Assembly: GCA_016793925.1 (NCBI GenBank)
Contig: JAEULH010000025.1
Location: 1 to 36,399, forward strand
Reading direction: 5' to 3'
DNA: 36,399 nt
From: Rhodospirillales bacterium
Lineage (GTDB): Bacteria > Pseudomonadota > Alphaproteobacteria > Rhodospirillales > Defluviicoccaceae
The notes beneath the pieces are model-generated. The model saw only the letters and a program-made list of their open reading frames with translations. It did not search any database and had not been told where the DNA came from. Positions within the stretch are counted from its first letter, which is position 1. Every line of letters begins with the position of its first letter. The translations under genes were made by a program, and so were the position numbers. Shown one piece after another: positions 1-12,562 of this stretch.

Positions 1-233
1 GTGTCGCCGTCGATGAAGGCGTCGTCCGTGGTCTCCGTGTTGCGGTGGATGAACCAGTAAACGGCCCCTGCCGTGGCCAGCGCGAGAACAACCGCGATCA
101 GGATCACCCGGCGACGCGGTCGCCTCAGACCGCCGCGCCTGACGGTCTCGGCGTCCGTCGCGGCTGCGCCTTCGGGGTCGCGGGTCGACGGTTTCTCCGA
201 CTGTTTGAGCTCACTTTCGCTCAAGTCCTTCAT
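1..233 (-). CDS. HlyD/EmrA-family membrane fusion protein (N-terminus only)
   Basis: This is the first 77 codons of a gene that runs off the left edge. The product starts MKDLSESELKQ and has a short charged cytoplasmic tail. One membrane anchor follows (VILIAVVLALATAGAVYWFI), then TETTDDAFIDGD, the conserved beginning of the periplasmic region of EmrA/HlyD-type efflux adaptors. Such proteins bridge an inner-membrane pump and an outer-membrane channel. The gene diverges from a TetR regulator at 436, the usual arrangement for a drug-efflux operon and its repressor. The family call rests on the anchor plus the DDAFIDGD motif; the pump partner is outside the window. ATG at 233 is the only good in-frame start, with a weak ribosome-binding site. 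Confidence 0.8.
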   Translation of the reverse strand, partial: MKDLSESELKQSEKPSTRDPEGAAATDAETVRRGGLRRPRRRVILIAVVLALATAGAVYWFIHRNTETTDDAFIDGD

Positions 234-388
234 CGTGTCATCCCGTGCCTGGTATCGCTGTTTAAACTACCGCAGATTGTCCTGATGCAGATGCGCACAT
301 CGAAATAGTGTTATTGCGTTCCCGTTGCCCCTCAACCGCGAGCAACACGCGTCCACCACAATACACTTGGTTTGACCGCTTGTCGTCG

Positions 389-416
389 TATATAGAAACT
401 GAACGGTACAGTTCAA
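389..416 (-). promoter_or_regulatory. Predicted promoter of the HlyD-type efflux gene
   Basis: Read leftward there is a -35-like TTGAAC (416-411), a 16-bp spacer and a -10-like TATATA (394-389). The spacer is largely occupied by the palindrome at 400-415, so a bound repressor would block RNA polymerase directly. The predicted leader to the ATG at 233 would be about 150 nt. This is a pattern match only. Confidence 0.45.
400..415. promoter_or_regulatory. Palindromic operator, probably for the TetR-family regulator
   Basis: TGAACGGTACAGTTCA is a 16-bp near-perfect palindrome with only one mismatched symmetric pair. It lies 20 bp upstream of the GTG start of the TetR gene and overlaps the predicted divergent promoter. 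TetR dimers typically bind palindromes of this size between their own gene and the genes they control. Binding by the neighbouring regulator is inferred from position. Confidence 0.55.
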
Positions 417-435
417 TTTGACGCGGGACAGGTTC

Positions 436-1083
436 GTGCCTCAACAGGCTGCGGCGGCCACAAGCGCCGGCGGACAATCGAGAAAGACCGCACGCATCCT
501 CGATGCGGCGCGCGAGATGTTTCTCGCCCACGGCTTCGGCGCCACCAGCATGGATGCGCTCGCCCGCTGTGCCGGCGTTTCAAAGGCGACGATTTACGCC
601 TACTTCGACGGCAAGGAGGCGCTGTTCGCGGCACTGGTCTCCGAAGAATGCGCCCGGCTCGACGGCGAGATCGCGACATCGAGTGCGACCGGCGAGTCGC
701 CCGGCACTGCGCTGCCGCGGCTGGCCGGCCAATTCCTGGCCTTGCTCCTCAGTCCGTGGGCGCTCGCCATCCACCGCGTGGTCGTTGCCGAGGCCCCGCG
801 GTTTCCCGAACTGGGCATCGTCTTCTACCGCGCCGGCTGCGCGGCGATGAAGGCGCGTCTCGAAGCCTATCTCCGGCAGGCGGTCGCGCGCGGCGAGCTC
901 GTCGTCCCTGATCCGGCGTTGGCGACGACCCAGCTTATCGGCCTGATCCGCGGCGATCTTCAACTGCGTTGCCTTCTCGAGCCGTCCTTGCGCCCGTCGC
1001 CGGCGGAGATCGATCGTTACGCATGCGCGGCGGTCGACGTCTTTCTTGCCGCCTACGGCAAGCACGGCACCGGCGCCGCATAA
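436..1083 (+). CDS. TetR/AcrR-family transcriptional regulator
   Basis: A 215-aa regulator, probably a ligand-responsive repressor of the divergent efflux gene. Near the N-terminus is a canonical TetR helix-turn-helix: ILDAAREMFLAHGFGATSMD, then ALARCAGVSKATIYAYFDGK, then EALFAALV. The C-terminal part is helical and hydrophobic (LPRLAGQFLALLLSPWALAI), as in the AefR-like C-terminal ligand and dimer domain. I chose GTG at 436 because GGACAGG lies just upstream. An in-frame TTG at 418 is possible but would start almost inside the operator. The palindrome at 400-415 suggests autoregulation together with control of the pump gene. The ligand is unknown. Confidence 0.88.
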   Translation: MPQQAAAATSAGGQSRKTARILDAAREMFLAHGFGATSMDALARCAGVSKATIYAYFDGKEALFAALVSEECARLDGEIATSSATGESPGTALPRLAGQFLALLLSPWALAIHRVVVAEAPRFPELGIVFYRAGCAAMKARLEAYLRQAVARGELVVPDPALATTQLIGLIRGDLQLRCLLEPSLRPSPAEIDRYACAAVDVFLAAYGKHGTGAA

Positions 1084-1194
1084 GCGGTCTTGTGCAGCGC
1101 TCAGGGTTTGTGCGTGCGGCGACCGACTGCGCTTGAGCGCAAAGCGCCGGCTCTGCATGATGGCCTCTCCCTGAGACGATCAGGAGTGTGGCCG

Positions 1195-1986
1195 ATGCCC
1201 GACCCTGCCTCGCCAAGTCCGGCTCCGCCGGCTCCGCAGTCCGACGCGCGGCGGGCATGGTGGATGTTCCGCGGCTGGCCGGAGCTCTCGATCCTGGTCC
1301 TGCTCATTCTCCTCGCCGGCGGCATCTGGCTGTTCGTCGGCCTGGCCGACGAGGTCGGCGAAGGCGACCTCCACGCCATCGACAAGGCGGTGCTCTCGGC
1401 TTTCCGCAACCCGGCGGATCCAAGCCAACCGTTCGGTCCGCCCTGGCTCGAGGAGACGATGCGCGACCTGACCGCGCTCGGCAGCTTCGTCGTCCTCGGC
1501 ATCGTCATGTTTGCCGCGGTCGGCTACCTCCTGCTCCAGCGTCGCCCGGGGCTCGCGGCGCTTCTGCTTGTCGCCGGCGCCGGCGGCAGCGCCGTCAGCG
1601 CCGGGCTCAAGTCGATCTTCGAGCGGCAGCGACCCGACTTCGGAACCCACGACCTCACGCTCTACACCAGCAGCTTTCCCAGCCAGCATTCGATGATGTC
1701 GGCGATCGTCTATCTTACCGTCGGCGCGTTGCTCGCCCGGGTCCAGCCGACGGCCGCGTTGCGCGCCTATATCCTGATTCTGGCGGCGCTGCTTGCCGCG
1801 GTGGTCGGCCTCAGCCGGCTGTACCTCGGCGTTCACTGGCCGAGCGACGTCCTTGCCGGTTGGACGGCCGGCGGCGTCTGGGCAATCGTCTTCTGGCTTG
1901 TCGCCCGACAGTTCCGCATCCACGGCAACCGGCAATTCGGCGAGAACGATGCCCTCGAGCGACCGGCGCCAGGCGGCAGCGATTAG
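1195..1986 (+). CDS. PAP2-superfamily membrane phosphatase
   Basis: A 263-aa integral membrane phosphatase. The three PAP2 signature motifs are visible in order: KSIFERQRP (K-x6-RP), SFPSQHSM (the PSGH-type motif with Q in place of G) and [12 protein letters not shown] (SR-x5-H-x3-D, with the catalytic His and Asp). About six hydrophobic segments surround them, with the active site expected on the periplasmic face. Family members dephosphorylate lipid phosphates such as undecaprenyl pyrophosphate, phosphatidic acid or phosphatidylglycerol phosphate; the substrate here cannot be read from sequence. ATG at 1195 follows AGGAG at good spacing. An upstream extension to 1090 looks non-native. The stop codon abuts the stop of the convergent hydrolase gene. 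Confidence 0.87.
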   Translation: MPDPASPSPAPPAPQSDARRAWWMFRGWPELSILVLLILLAGGIWLFVGLADEVGEGDLHAIDKAVLSAFRNPADPSQPFGPPWLEETMRDLTALGSFVVLGIVMFAAVGYLLLQRRPGLAALLLVAGAGGSAVSAGLKSIFERQRPDFGTHDLTLYTSSFPSQHSMMSAIVYLTVGALLARVQPTAALRAYILILAALLAAVVGLSRLYLGVHWPSDVLAGWTAGGVWAIVFWLVARQFRIHGNRQFGENDALERPAPGGSD

Positions 1987-2937
1987 CTAGCTCGCGGGCG
2001 CTTCGCCCTCTGCGGAGAATGTCGTGTTGCGTCTGGCTCCTGCCGGAATCGGCACGCTTTCGCCGCGGATGAAGGCGGCCGCGGCGTCCATGATCCCGTC
2101 TTCGCCCTGGAACGGCGCCGCCAGGGCGACGAGAATGATGTAGTGGCCGATCCCCCCGTACTCGATCAGCGTCGCCTTCGCGCCCGCCTGGGTGAGCCGT
2201 TTGGCCATGCGCCGCGAATTCAACGGCTTGACCGTGCCGTCGTCGAGACCGTGCAAGAGCAGCATCGGCGGCGCATCGGCGCTGACGAAGCTCACCGGCC
2301 GCGTCGCCTCGGCGTCGGCGGCGCCTTCGAATATCGGCCGGGTCGAGCTGTACAGCAGCGGATTGAAGCCGTAAGGCCCGGCGAGGCCGACGACGCCACT
2401 GATCACCTCCGGCGTCAGACCCTCGTTCGCGAGGTACGCCGGATTGACGCTGATCATCGCTGCGTTGTAGGCGCCGGCGGAATGACCCATCAGGAAAAGG
2501 TGATCGAGATCGCCGCCGTAGTCGGCGATGTTGTTGCGCGTCCAGCGCACCACTGCGGCGCTGTCGGACAGGAATTCGGGAAACTGAACGTCCGGGTAGA
2601 GCCCGTAGTCCGCGACGACGGCGACAAACCCCCGCTTGGCCAGGGCCTGGCCGACGAAGCGGTAGAGGTCCTTCGACCCGCTTTTCCAGCCGCCGCCGTG
2701 AAAAAAGACGACCACGCGAAACGGCCGCTTCGCCTCGACCGGCACATAGACGTCGAGTTTCTGGCGTGGTAGCGGCCCATACGCCAAATTTTCGTTGCGG
2801 ACGTAGCCGTCCTTGGGTGCGACGGCGTTGAGGAGGCCCAGCGGCGAAAAGGCCCCGGCCGCGAGCAGGGCGCCGGCCGCCGTCAGAAACGACAATCCGG
2901 CACCCAGGGTGAATGCCGATCGGGACGAGGTGGGCAT
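1987..2937 (-). CDS. Alpha/beta hydrolase, esterase/lipase-like
   Basis: A 316-aa secreted or membrane-anchored esterase-like hydrolase. A hydrophobic N-terminal segment (LGAGLSFLTAAGALLAAGAF) looks like a signal sequence or anchor. The catalytic core shows the oxyanion-hole motif HGGGWKSG, the nucleophile elbow GHSAGAYNA (GxSxG serine), an acidic residue in LLLHGLDDGTV and a histidine in GIGHYI, a complete Ser-Asp-His set. HGGG is typical of the carboxylesterase/feruloyl-esterase-like or hormone-sensitive-lipase branch. The substrate is unknown. ATG at 2937 has AGGA upstream. The longer open frame to 3288 would run antiparallel through tspO and is rejected. The gene is 35 nt downstream of tspO on the same strand and may share its transcript. 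Confidence 0.85.
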   Translation of the reverse strand: MPTSSRSAFTLGAGLSFLTAAGALLAAGAFSPLGLLNAVAPKDGYVRNENLAYGPLPRQKLDVYVPVEAKRPFRVVVFFHGGGWKSGSKDLYRFVGQALAKRGFVAVVADYGLYPDVQFPEFLSDSAAVVRWTRNNIADYGGDLDHLFLMGHSAGAYNAAMISVNPAYLANEGLTPEVISGVVGLAGPYGFNPLLYSSTRPIFEGAADAEATRPVSFVSADAPPMLLLHGLDDGTVKPLNSRRMAKRLTQAGAKATLIEYGGIGHYIILVALAAPFQGEDGIMDAAAAFIRGESVPIPAGARRNTTFSAEGEAPAS

Positions 2938-2972
2938 CTTCCTGCAATTCTCTCGGGGCGGGTCCGGGTCCG

Positions 2973-5347
<2,375 letters not shown>

Positions 5348-5365
5348 CGCGCACGCCTCGCCGCC

Positions 5366-5382
5366 CCGCGCTCCCGGCGCGG
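5366..5382. terminator. GC-rich hairpin between convergent ldh and acetoacetyl-CoA synthetase genes
   Basis: CCGCGC, a 5-nt loop and GCGCGG form a 6-bp GC stem in the 45-bp gap between two convergent genes. It could end transcription from both sides. There is no clear T-tract, so confidence is low. Confidence 0.3.
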
Positions 5383-5392
5383 TGCGCCGCGG

Positions 5393-7345
<1,953 letters not shown>

Positions 7346-7508
7346 TGTTCGTCTCCTTCACCCTATCCTCATCGCCGTGGCTCGGTCAGTATGCGAAGGC
7401 GTCGCAACGGGCGCAATCGCGCCGGCGCATGCGGCACGGACCGCGAGCGCGACTTGCCGTGACCATATCGACCACGCCCTTGGCCTCCGAGCTCCTCCGG
7501 CCCTTAAG

Positions 7509-8444
7509 ATGAAGATGTTCGCACCCGTCGCCGGCGCCCTTGCCGCCCGCTTCGCCAGGCTTCCGGCGACGACCCGCGGCGCCATCTTCATGATCGGGTC
7601 GGCGGCCGGCTTCGCGGTCATGATGGCGGTCGTGCGCTACACGTCCCGCGACCTGCATCCGTTCGAGGTCGCCTTTTTCCGCAACCTGTTCGGCGCGATC
7701 TTCATGCTGCCGTGGATCGTCCGGGTCGGCCGCGACAGCATGACCACGGCACGGATCGGCATGCATGCCGTGCGCTCGCTCATCGGCCTGGCGTCGATGC
7801 TGACGTTCTTTACCGCGCTCAGTCTGCTGCCGCTGGCCGAGGTCACCGCCCTGACCTTCACCATGCCGCTGTTCACCACCCTCGGCGCCGCCCTGTTCCT
7901 GCGCGAAACCGTCAAGGCGCGGCGCTGGAGCGCGACCCTCGTCGGGCTTGTCGGCGCCCTGATCATCCTCCGCCCCGGCGTCGAGGCATTGCGCCCCGAG
8001 GCCTTCGTCGCCCTGGCCGCCGCGGCGCTGATGGCCGGCGCCTACCTCACCGTGAAGTCGCTGGCCCGAACCGAGCACCCGAACACGATCGTGCTGATGA
8101 TGGGGCTGCTGATGACGCCGATGTCGCTGGTGCCGGCGCTGTTCGTCTGGAAAATGCCAGATCCGCACGCTTGGGCGTGGCTGGTGGCAATGGGCCTCGC
8201 CGCCACCTTCGCCCAGGTGTCCCTGACCCGCGCGTTCGCCGCCGCCGACGCCTCCGCCGTGCTGCCGTTCGACTTCTCGCGCCTGGTCTTCGTCGCGATC
8301 CTCGGCTACGTGCTCTTCGGCGAGCGCCCGGACGTCTGGACCTGGGTCGGCGCCGGCGTCATCGTCGCCTCGTCGGCCTACATTGCGCACCGGGAAGCCG
8401 CCATCGGCCGCGAGCCGCCGCACTCGCACTCGCACCCGCCATAA
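7509..8444 (+). CDS. EamA/DMT-family transporter
   Basis: A 311-aa inner-membrane protein with about ten helices in two EamA repeats. The first covers roughly residues 25-155 (FMIGSAAGFAVMMAVVRYTS onward). The second begins near AEAFVALAAAALMAGAYLTV. FDFSRLVFVAILGYVLFGE is the typical end of the second repeat. Drug/metabolite transporters export diverse amino acids and metabolites; the substrate is unknown. The C-terminus has a short His-rich tail (HSHSHPP). ATG at 7509 is chosen because the upstream open frame shows no transporter features, though the ribosome-binding site is weak and ATG at 7515 is also possible. Confidence 0.85.
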   Translation: MKMFAPVAGALAARFARLPATTRGAIFMIGSAAGFAVMMAVVRYTSRDLHPFEVAFFRNLFGAIFMLPWIVRVGRDSMTTARIGMHAVRSLIGLASMLTFFTALSLLPLAEVTALTFTMPLFTTLGAALFLRETVKARRWSATLVGLVGALIILRPGVEALRPEAFVALAAAALMAGAYLTVKSLARTEHPNTIVLMMGLLMTPMSLVPALFVWKMPDPHAWAWLVAMGLAATFAQVSLTRAFAAADASAVLPFDFSRLVFVAILGYVLFGERPDVWTWVGAGVIVASSAYIAHREAAIGREPPHSHSHPP

Positions 8445-8448
8445 AGCC

Positions 8449-8481
8449 GACCGCATCGCCCGCGAACGGGGACGATCGGTC
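8449..8481. terminator. Bidirectional terminator-like hairpin
   Basis: A long stem (GACCG, ATCG and CCCG pairing with CGGG, CGAT and CGGTC, with a one-base and a two-base interruption) around a CGAA tetraloop fills the gap between the convergent transporter and peptidase genes. No strong T-run follows on either strand. Position supports a shared 3'-end hairpin. Confidence 0.4.
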
Positions 8482-8512
8482 ATCCTGCGTGCGGATGGCC
8501 GCCGGGCGCCAG

Positions 8513-9775
8513 CTACACCCGCAGCCGCTCGACGATGCGCTCGTAGGGCTCCAGCTTGCCGATCGGCCCCAGCGCCGCCGCGGTCGGCTTCGACGCGAGC
8601 AGCCGGCGGCCCGCACGCAAAACGGCCTCGGTGTCGACGGCGTCGATCCTGGCGACGGCCTCGGCAACGGGAATTGGCCGGCCGAAGACCATGAGCTGGC
8701 GGGCGAGCTGCTCGCAGCGCGCCGAGGTGCTTTCCAGCGACATGAGCACGCTCGACTTGAGCTGCGCCCGGGCGCGGGCGAGTTCGTCGTCGCCGATGTC
8801 GGTCGTCGCCTTGACCAGCTCCTCGCAGACGATCGGCACCAGTTCCTCGATCTCGGTCTCGCCGGTGCCGGCGTAGATGCCGAACACGCCGATATCCGAG
8901 TACGAGGCGGGAAAGGTGTAGATGCTGTAGACAAGGCCGCGCTTCTCGCGCACTTCCTGGAACAGACGCGACGACATCCCGCCGCCGAGCAGCGCGGAGA
9001 GCATCGACAGGGCGTAAAAGTCCGGGTCCTGGTAGCCGACGCCTTCGAAGCCGAGAACGAAGTTGACCTGCTCGAGATCGCGGTCGTCGCGCCAATCGCC
9101 GCCGCGGTATTTTGCCTTCCTGCGCGTCTTGTCCGACGCCGGCGGCAGTCGGATGAAGGTCTTCTCGGCCATGGCGACGAGCGCGTCGTGGTCGACCCGC
9201 CCGGATGCGGCGAGGATCAGGCGGGAGGGGCCGTAATGGTCCTGGCGGTAGCTCAGCATCGCTTCGCGCGGCATGCCCTTGATCAGCCGGGGCGAGCCGA
9301 GCACGGGCCGGCCCAGCGGCTGCGCCGGGAAGGCCGTCTCCTGGAAACGGTCGAAGATGATGTCGTCCGGCGTGTCCAGCGACTGCATGATCTCCTGAAG
9401 GACGACCGAGCGCTCGCGGGCGAATTCGACCGCGTCGATGCGGGGCTCCTGCAGGATATCGGCGATGATGTCGACGGCCAGAGCCAGGTCTTCCTTCAGG
9501 ACCTTGGCGAAAAAGGCGGTGTATTCGCGCGAGGTATGGGCGTTGAGGTGGCCGCCGACCGCTTCGATCTCCTCGGCGATGGCGCGGGCGTCGCGGCGTT
9601 CGGTGCCCTTGAAGACCATGTGCTCGAGAAAGTGCGAGACACCGTTGATCTGTGCCGTCTCGAACCGACTGCCCGCCTCGACCCAGACGCCGACGGAGGT
9701 CGTCTCCACCGTCTCGACCGGATCGGTCGCAACCCTGAGGCCGTTGGCCAGGGTCGTGACGCGGATACCGGTCAC
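8513..9775 (-). CDS. M16-family zinc metallopeptidase (processing-peptidase-like)
   Basis: A 420-aa pitrilysin-family protease resembling the mitochondrial processing peptidase beta type. The inverted zinc motif HFLEHMVFKG (HxxEH) is near residue 50. The downstream glutamate lies in the block GGHLNAHTSREYTAFFAKVL. The C-terminal half has the usual inactive repeat, including GGGMSSRLFQEVREKRGLVY. The GTG start at 9775 overlaps the thrC stop (GTGA), so the two are translationally coupled. The thrC-M16 neighbourhood is, as far as I recall, common in alphaproteobacteria. The physiological substrate is not known. Confidence 0.92.
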   Translation of the reverse strand: MTGIRVTTLANGLRVATDPVETVETTSVGVWVEAGSRFETAQINGVSHFLEHMVFKGTERRDARAIAEEIEAVGGHLNAHTSREYTAFFAKVLKEDLALAVDIIADILQEPRIDAVEFARERSVVLQEIMQSLDTPDDIIFDRFQETAFPAQPLGRPVLGSPRLIKGMPREAMLSYRQDHYGPSRLILAASGRVDHDALVAMAEKTFIRLPPASDKTRRKAKYRGGDWRDDRDLEQVNFVLGFEGVGYQDPDFYALSMLSALLGGGMSSRLFQEVREKRGLVYSIYTFPASYSDIGVFGIYAGTGETEIEELVPIVCEELVKATTDIGDDELARARAQLKSSVLMSLESTSARCEQLARQLMVFGRPIPVAEAVARIDAVDTEAVLRAGRRLLASKPTAAALGPIGKLEPYERIVERLRV

Positions 9776-11181
9776 GCTCTTGCCTTTCGGGCGTCGCGGC
9801 TTGCGACGATGTGGTCTTCCACGGCGCCGAGGTCCGCCGGCAGCGCTGTATAGCGCTCCGGTCGATCCATCAGGTCGGCGAGGCGCGGCGGCAGCGGCGG
9901 GCGAAAACCGGTCGCGCGTTCGACCGCGTCGGGGAACTTCGCCGGATGCGCCGTCGCGACAGCGACCACGGGAACGCCGTCGTCCTTGCGGATGGCGCGC
10001 GCGGCGGCGACGCCGATGGCGGAATGGGGATCGAGCAACTCGCCGGTCTCGTCGTAGATCGCGCGGATGGCGTCGGTCGTCGCCTCGTCGTCGATGCGGC
10101 AGGCGGAAAACAGGCCCTTCGCCCGCTGCCAACGCGCCCGGTCGACCTGGAAGGCCCGGTGCTCGCGGAATTCCCCCATCAACCCGGCGACGGTGGCTCC
10201 GTCGCGGTCGTATAGCTCGAACAGCAGCCGCTCGAAATTGCTGGAAACCTGTATGTCCATGCTCGGGCTTAAAGTGGGGAAGACCGCACCCATTTCCATC
10301 CGGCCGCTATCGAAAAAGCGGGTCAGGATGTCGTTACGGTTTGAGCCGACGACCAGGTGCGAAATGGGGGCGCCGAGGCGGTGCGCCGCGAACGCGGCGA
10401 AGACGTTGCCGAAGTTGCCGGTCGGAACGGCGAAGGCGACCGGCTGCCCGGGACCGCCGAGGGTCAGCGCGGCGTGGATGTAGTAGGTGATCTGGGCGAG
10501 GATCCGCGCCCAGTTGATCGAGTTCACCGCCGCCAGGTTCATCCTCTCGCGGAAAGCCGTGTCGTTGAACATCGCCTTCACCAGGTCCTGGCAGTCGTCG
10601 AAGGTTCCCTCGATGGCGATGTTGTGGACGTTCGGCGCGTCGACCGTCGTCATCTGCCGGCGCTGGACCTCCGTGACCCGGCCCTTCGGGTGGAGGATGA
10701 AGATCTCGACGAAGGCGCGGTCGCGGCAGGCCTCGATCGCCGCCGAGCCGGTATCGCCCGAGGTTGCGCCGACGATGGTGATCCGCTCGCCGCGCCGCGC
10801 GAGGATCAGGTCGAACAGCCGGCCGAGGATCTGCAGCGCGAAATCCTTGAAGGCGAGGGTCGGCCCGTGGAAGAGCTCGAGCAGCCACAGTTTCGGGCCG
10901 AGCCGCTTCAGCGGCGCCACCAGCGGATGGTCGAAATCGGCGTACGCCGCGCCGGTGATGGCGCGCAGGTCCGGTTCCTGAACGCTCGGCCCGGCAAACG
11001 GCGCCATGACGCGGGCCGCGAGCGCCGGGTAGTTGAGTTGCGCCATGGCGCGGAGGTTCTCGTCGGACAACCGCGGCCAGAACTGCGGCACGTAGAGACC
11101 GCCGTCGCGGGCGAGACCGGTGAGGACGACGTCGTCGAAGCCGAGGATCGGCGCCGCGCCGCGGGTGCTGACGTATTTCAC
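9772..11181 (-). CDS. thrC: Threonine synthase
   Basis: A 469-aa pyridoxal-phosphate enzyme converting O-phosphohomoserine to L-threonine, the last step of threonine synthesis. The start KYVSTRGAAPILGFDDVVL is typical of the family. The PLP lysine is in GPTLAFKDFALQ. The phosphate-binding region includes GATSGDTGSAAIEAC and FAVPTGNFGNVFAAF. GTG at 11181 is chosen because it gives the conserved N-terminus and the usual length. The ATG at 11322 would add 47 unrelated residues. It is the first gene of the thrC-M16 pair and diverges from the ATPase/TOPRIM cassette. Confidence 0.95.
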   Translation of the reverse strand: MKYVSTRGAAPILGFDDVVLTGLARDGGLYVPQFWPRLSDENLRAMAQLNYPALAARVMAPFAGPSVQEPDLRAITGAAYADFDHPLVAPLKRLGPKLWLLELFHGPTLAFKDFALQILGRLFDLILARRGERITIVGATSGDTGSAAIEACRDRAFVEIFILHPKGRVTEVQRRQMTTVDAPNVHNIAIEGTFDDCQDLVKAMFNDTAFRERMNLAAVNSINWARILAQITYYIHAALTLGGPGQPVAFAVPTGNFGNVFAAFAAHRLGAPISHLVVGSNRNDILTRFFDSGRMEMGAVFPTLSPSMDIQVSSNFERLLFELYDRDGATVAGLMGEFREHRAFQVDRARWQRAKGLFSACRIDDEATTDAIRAIYDETGELLDPHSAIGVAAARAIRKDDGVPVVAVATAHPAKFPDAVERATGFRPPLPPRLADLMDRPERYTALPADLGAVEDHIVASRDARKARA

Positions 11182-11315
11182 GCCCGTTCGCTCGCATTCA
11201 GGGGTGAATGGATAAGCCGCACTATAGCCGCCCGTGGCCCCGCCGCAAGGTGGTGGCGTTCCAATCGCGGATTCCCCTCGATAGCCGTGGTTGACAAAAA
11301 AATGTCGAGTCCTGC

Positions 11316-11345
11316 TTTTCACTAAGCTGTCTGCAGCGATATAAT
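11316..11345 (+). promoter_or_regulatory. Predicted promoter of the ATPase/TOPRIM cassette
   Basis: A consensus -10 TATAAT (11340-11345) is preceded, at 18-bp spacing, by a -35-like TTTTCA (11316-11321). Transcription would begin near 11352, only about 10-20 nt before the start codon, giving a very short leader. Confidence 0.45.
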
Positions 11346-11363
11346 CGTAAGTAGGAAGTTTTG

Positions 11364-12560
11364 GTGCAGAATATGATTCACCGCATCGAGATCGAAAACT
11401 TTGGATCCATCCGAGAGCGTCAGGTCATCGATCTGAGCGTGCCGGCGACGGCGCCAGAACTCGAGCGCTTTCCGCCGTCCAAAGCGTCGGAACGAACCCG
11501 TCTGCCAACGGTCGTCGCCTTCTTCGGCCCGAACGCGTCCGGGAAGTCGACTGCCCTGCGCGCTGCTGTAGCGGCGAGGGACTTCGCGGTGCGCAGCTTC
11601 GAGATCGGTCCGGAGGCCGTAATCCCATGGTTTGTGCCGTTTCGTGCAGGCGAATGGCGCAGCCGTCCGACCAGGATCAGCATCGACTTCGATGCGCCCT
11701 GGATCGACGAAACGTTGCACATGCATCGTTACCAGCTTGCCATCGGACATGGAGAGCAGGCGGGGGTGCCTGTGATTCACGAGTCGCTGTCGATCAAGGA
11801 CGGGCGGCGCTTTCGGAATCTCTTTTTGCGGAAGCACCAGGAGATCCGCTGCGCGAGCGAACTGGAGCTACCGCCGTCCGATGCGCGGTTGAAGGCAGTC
11901 CGGGCCAACGCCAGCGTTATCTCCACGATGGCCCAGTTCAATCACGAGTTCTTTCGTCGTGTGCAAGCCGACGTGACCTACATGTTGACCAATATCGCCG
12001 GTCACGCGCTTTTCGTTCCACAACTCCAAGACGCCTTGCGGTTTTTCGTCGACCACGAAGAGGCGCTGAAGGACTTGCGGGAGCAGCTTGCACGCCTGGA
12101 CGTCGGCATTAACGACATCAACATTGTTGAAACGAGCAGCGGTCTGCTCGCCTCTTTCACCCACGAAGGACTCGAAGAAAGCGTCCACGTTCTGGAAGAG
12201 TCGAATGGAACGCGGCGCTTCATCCTCCTCTTTCCATTGCTCTGGTATACGCTGCAGACAGGACGCCCCGCAATCATCGACGAGTTCGATGTCGATCTGC
12301 ATCCGATGCTGATCCCGGAAATCCTGAACTGGTTTCAGGATCCGGAGCTGAACCCGCATCGAGCACAGCTCTTCTTGGCTGCGCACAATGTCTCCATCAT
12401 GGAACACTTGGAGAAGGAGGAGATCTTTCTCGTCGAGAAGGCCCGCGACGGCGCCAGCGAGATTACGGCGCTCAAGGATATCAGAGGGGTCAGGCGCGAG
12501 CCGAGCCTGCAGCGGAAGTACCTGGGCGGCGTCTTCGGGGCCGTCCCCAATATCGGCTGA
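11364..12560 (+). CDS. AAA/ABC-type ATPase of the RloA/OLD-like class
   Basis: A 398-aa ABC-type ATPase with an SMC/OLD-like head. The N-terminal strand is IHRIEIENFGSIRERQVIDL. Walker A is FFGPNASGKST near residue 55. Late in the protein come a signature-like EESNGTRRFI, Walker B AIIDEFDVDLHP and the H-loop LFLAAHNVSIME. There is no TOPRIM domain in this protein; that domain is in the next gene, 2 nt downstream. This matches RloA/RloB-like and PARIS-like pairs, in which an ATPase controls a TOPRIM effector in phage defence. GTG at 11364 is chosen for its spacing from AGGAAG; TTG 11361 or ATG 11373 are alternatives. Anti-phage activity is an inference from family and pairing. Confidence 0.85.
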   Translation: MQNMIHRIEIENFGSIRERQVIDLSVPATAPELERFPPSKASERTRLPTVVAFFGPNASGKSTALRAAVAARDFAVRSFEIGPEAVIPWFVPFRAGEWRSRPTRISIDFDAPWIDETLHMHRYQLAIGHGEQAGVPVIHESLSIKDGRRFRNLFLRKHQEIRCASELELPPSDARLKAVRANASVISTMAQFNHEFFRRVQADVTYMLTNIAGHALFVPQLQDALRFFVDHEEALKDLREQLARLDVGINDINIVETSSGLLASFTHEGLEESVHVLEESNGTRRFILLFPLLWYTLQTGRPAIIDEFDVDLHPMLIPEILNWFQDPELNPHRAQLFLAAHNVSIMEHLEKEEIFLVEKARDGASEITALKDIRGVRREPSLQRKYLGGVFGAVPNIG

Positions 12561-12562
12561 TC

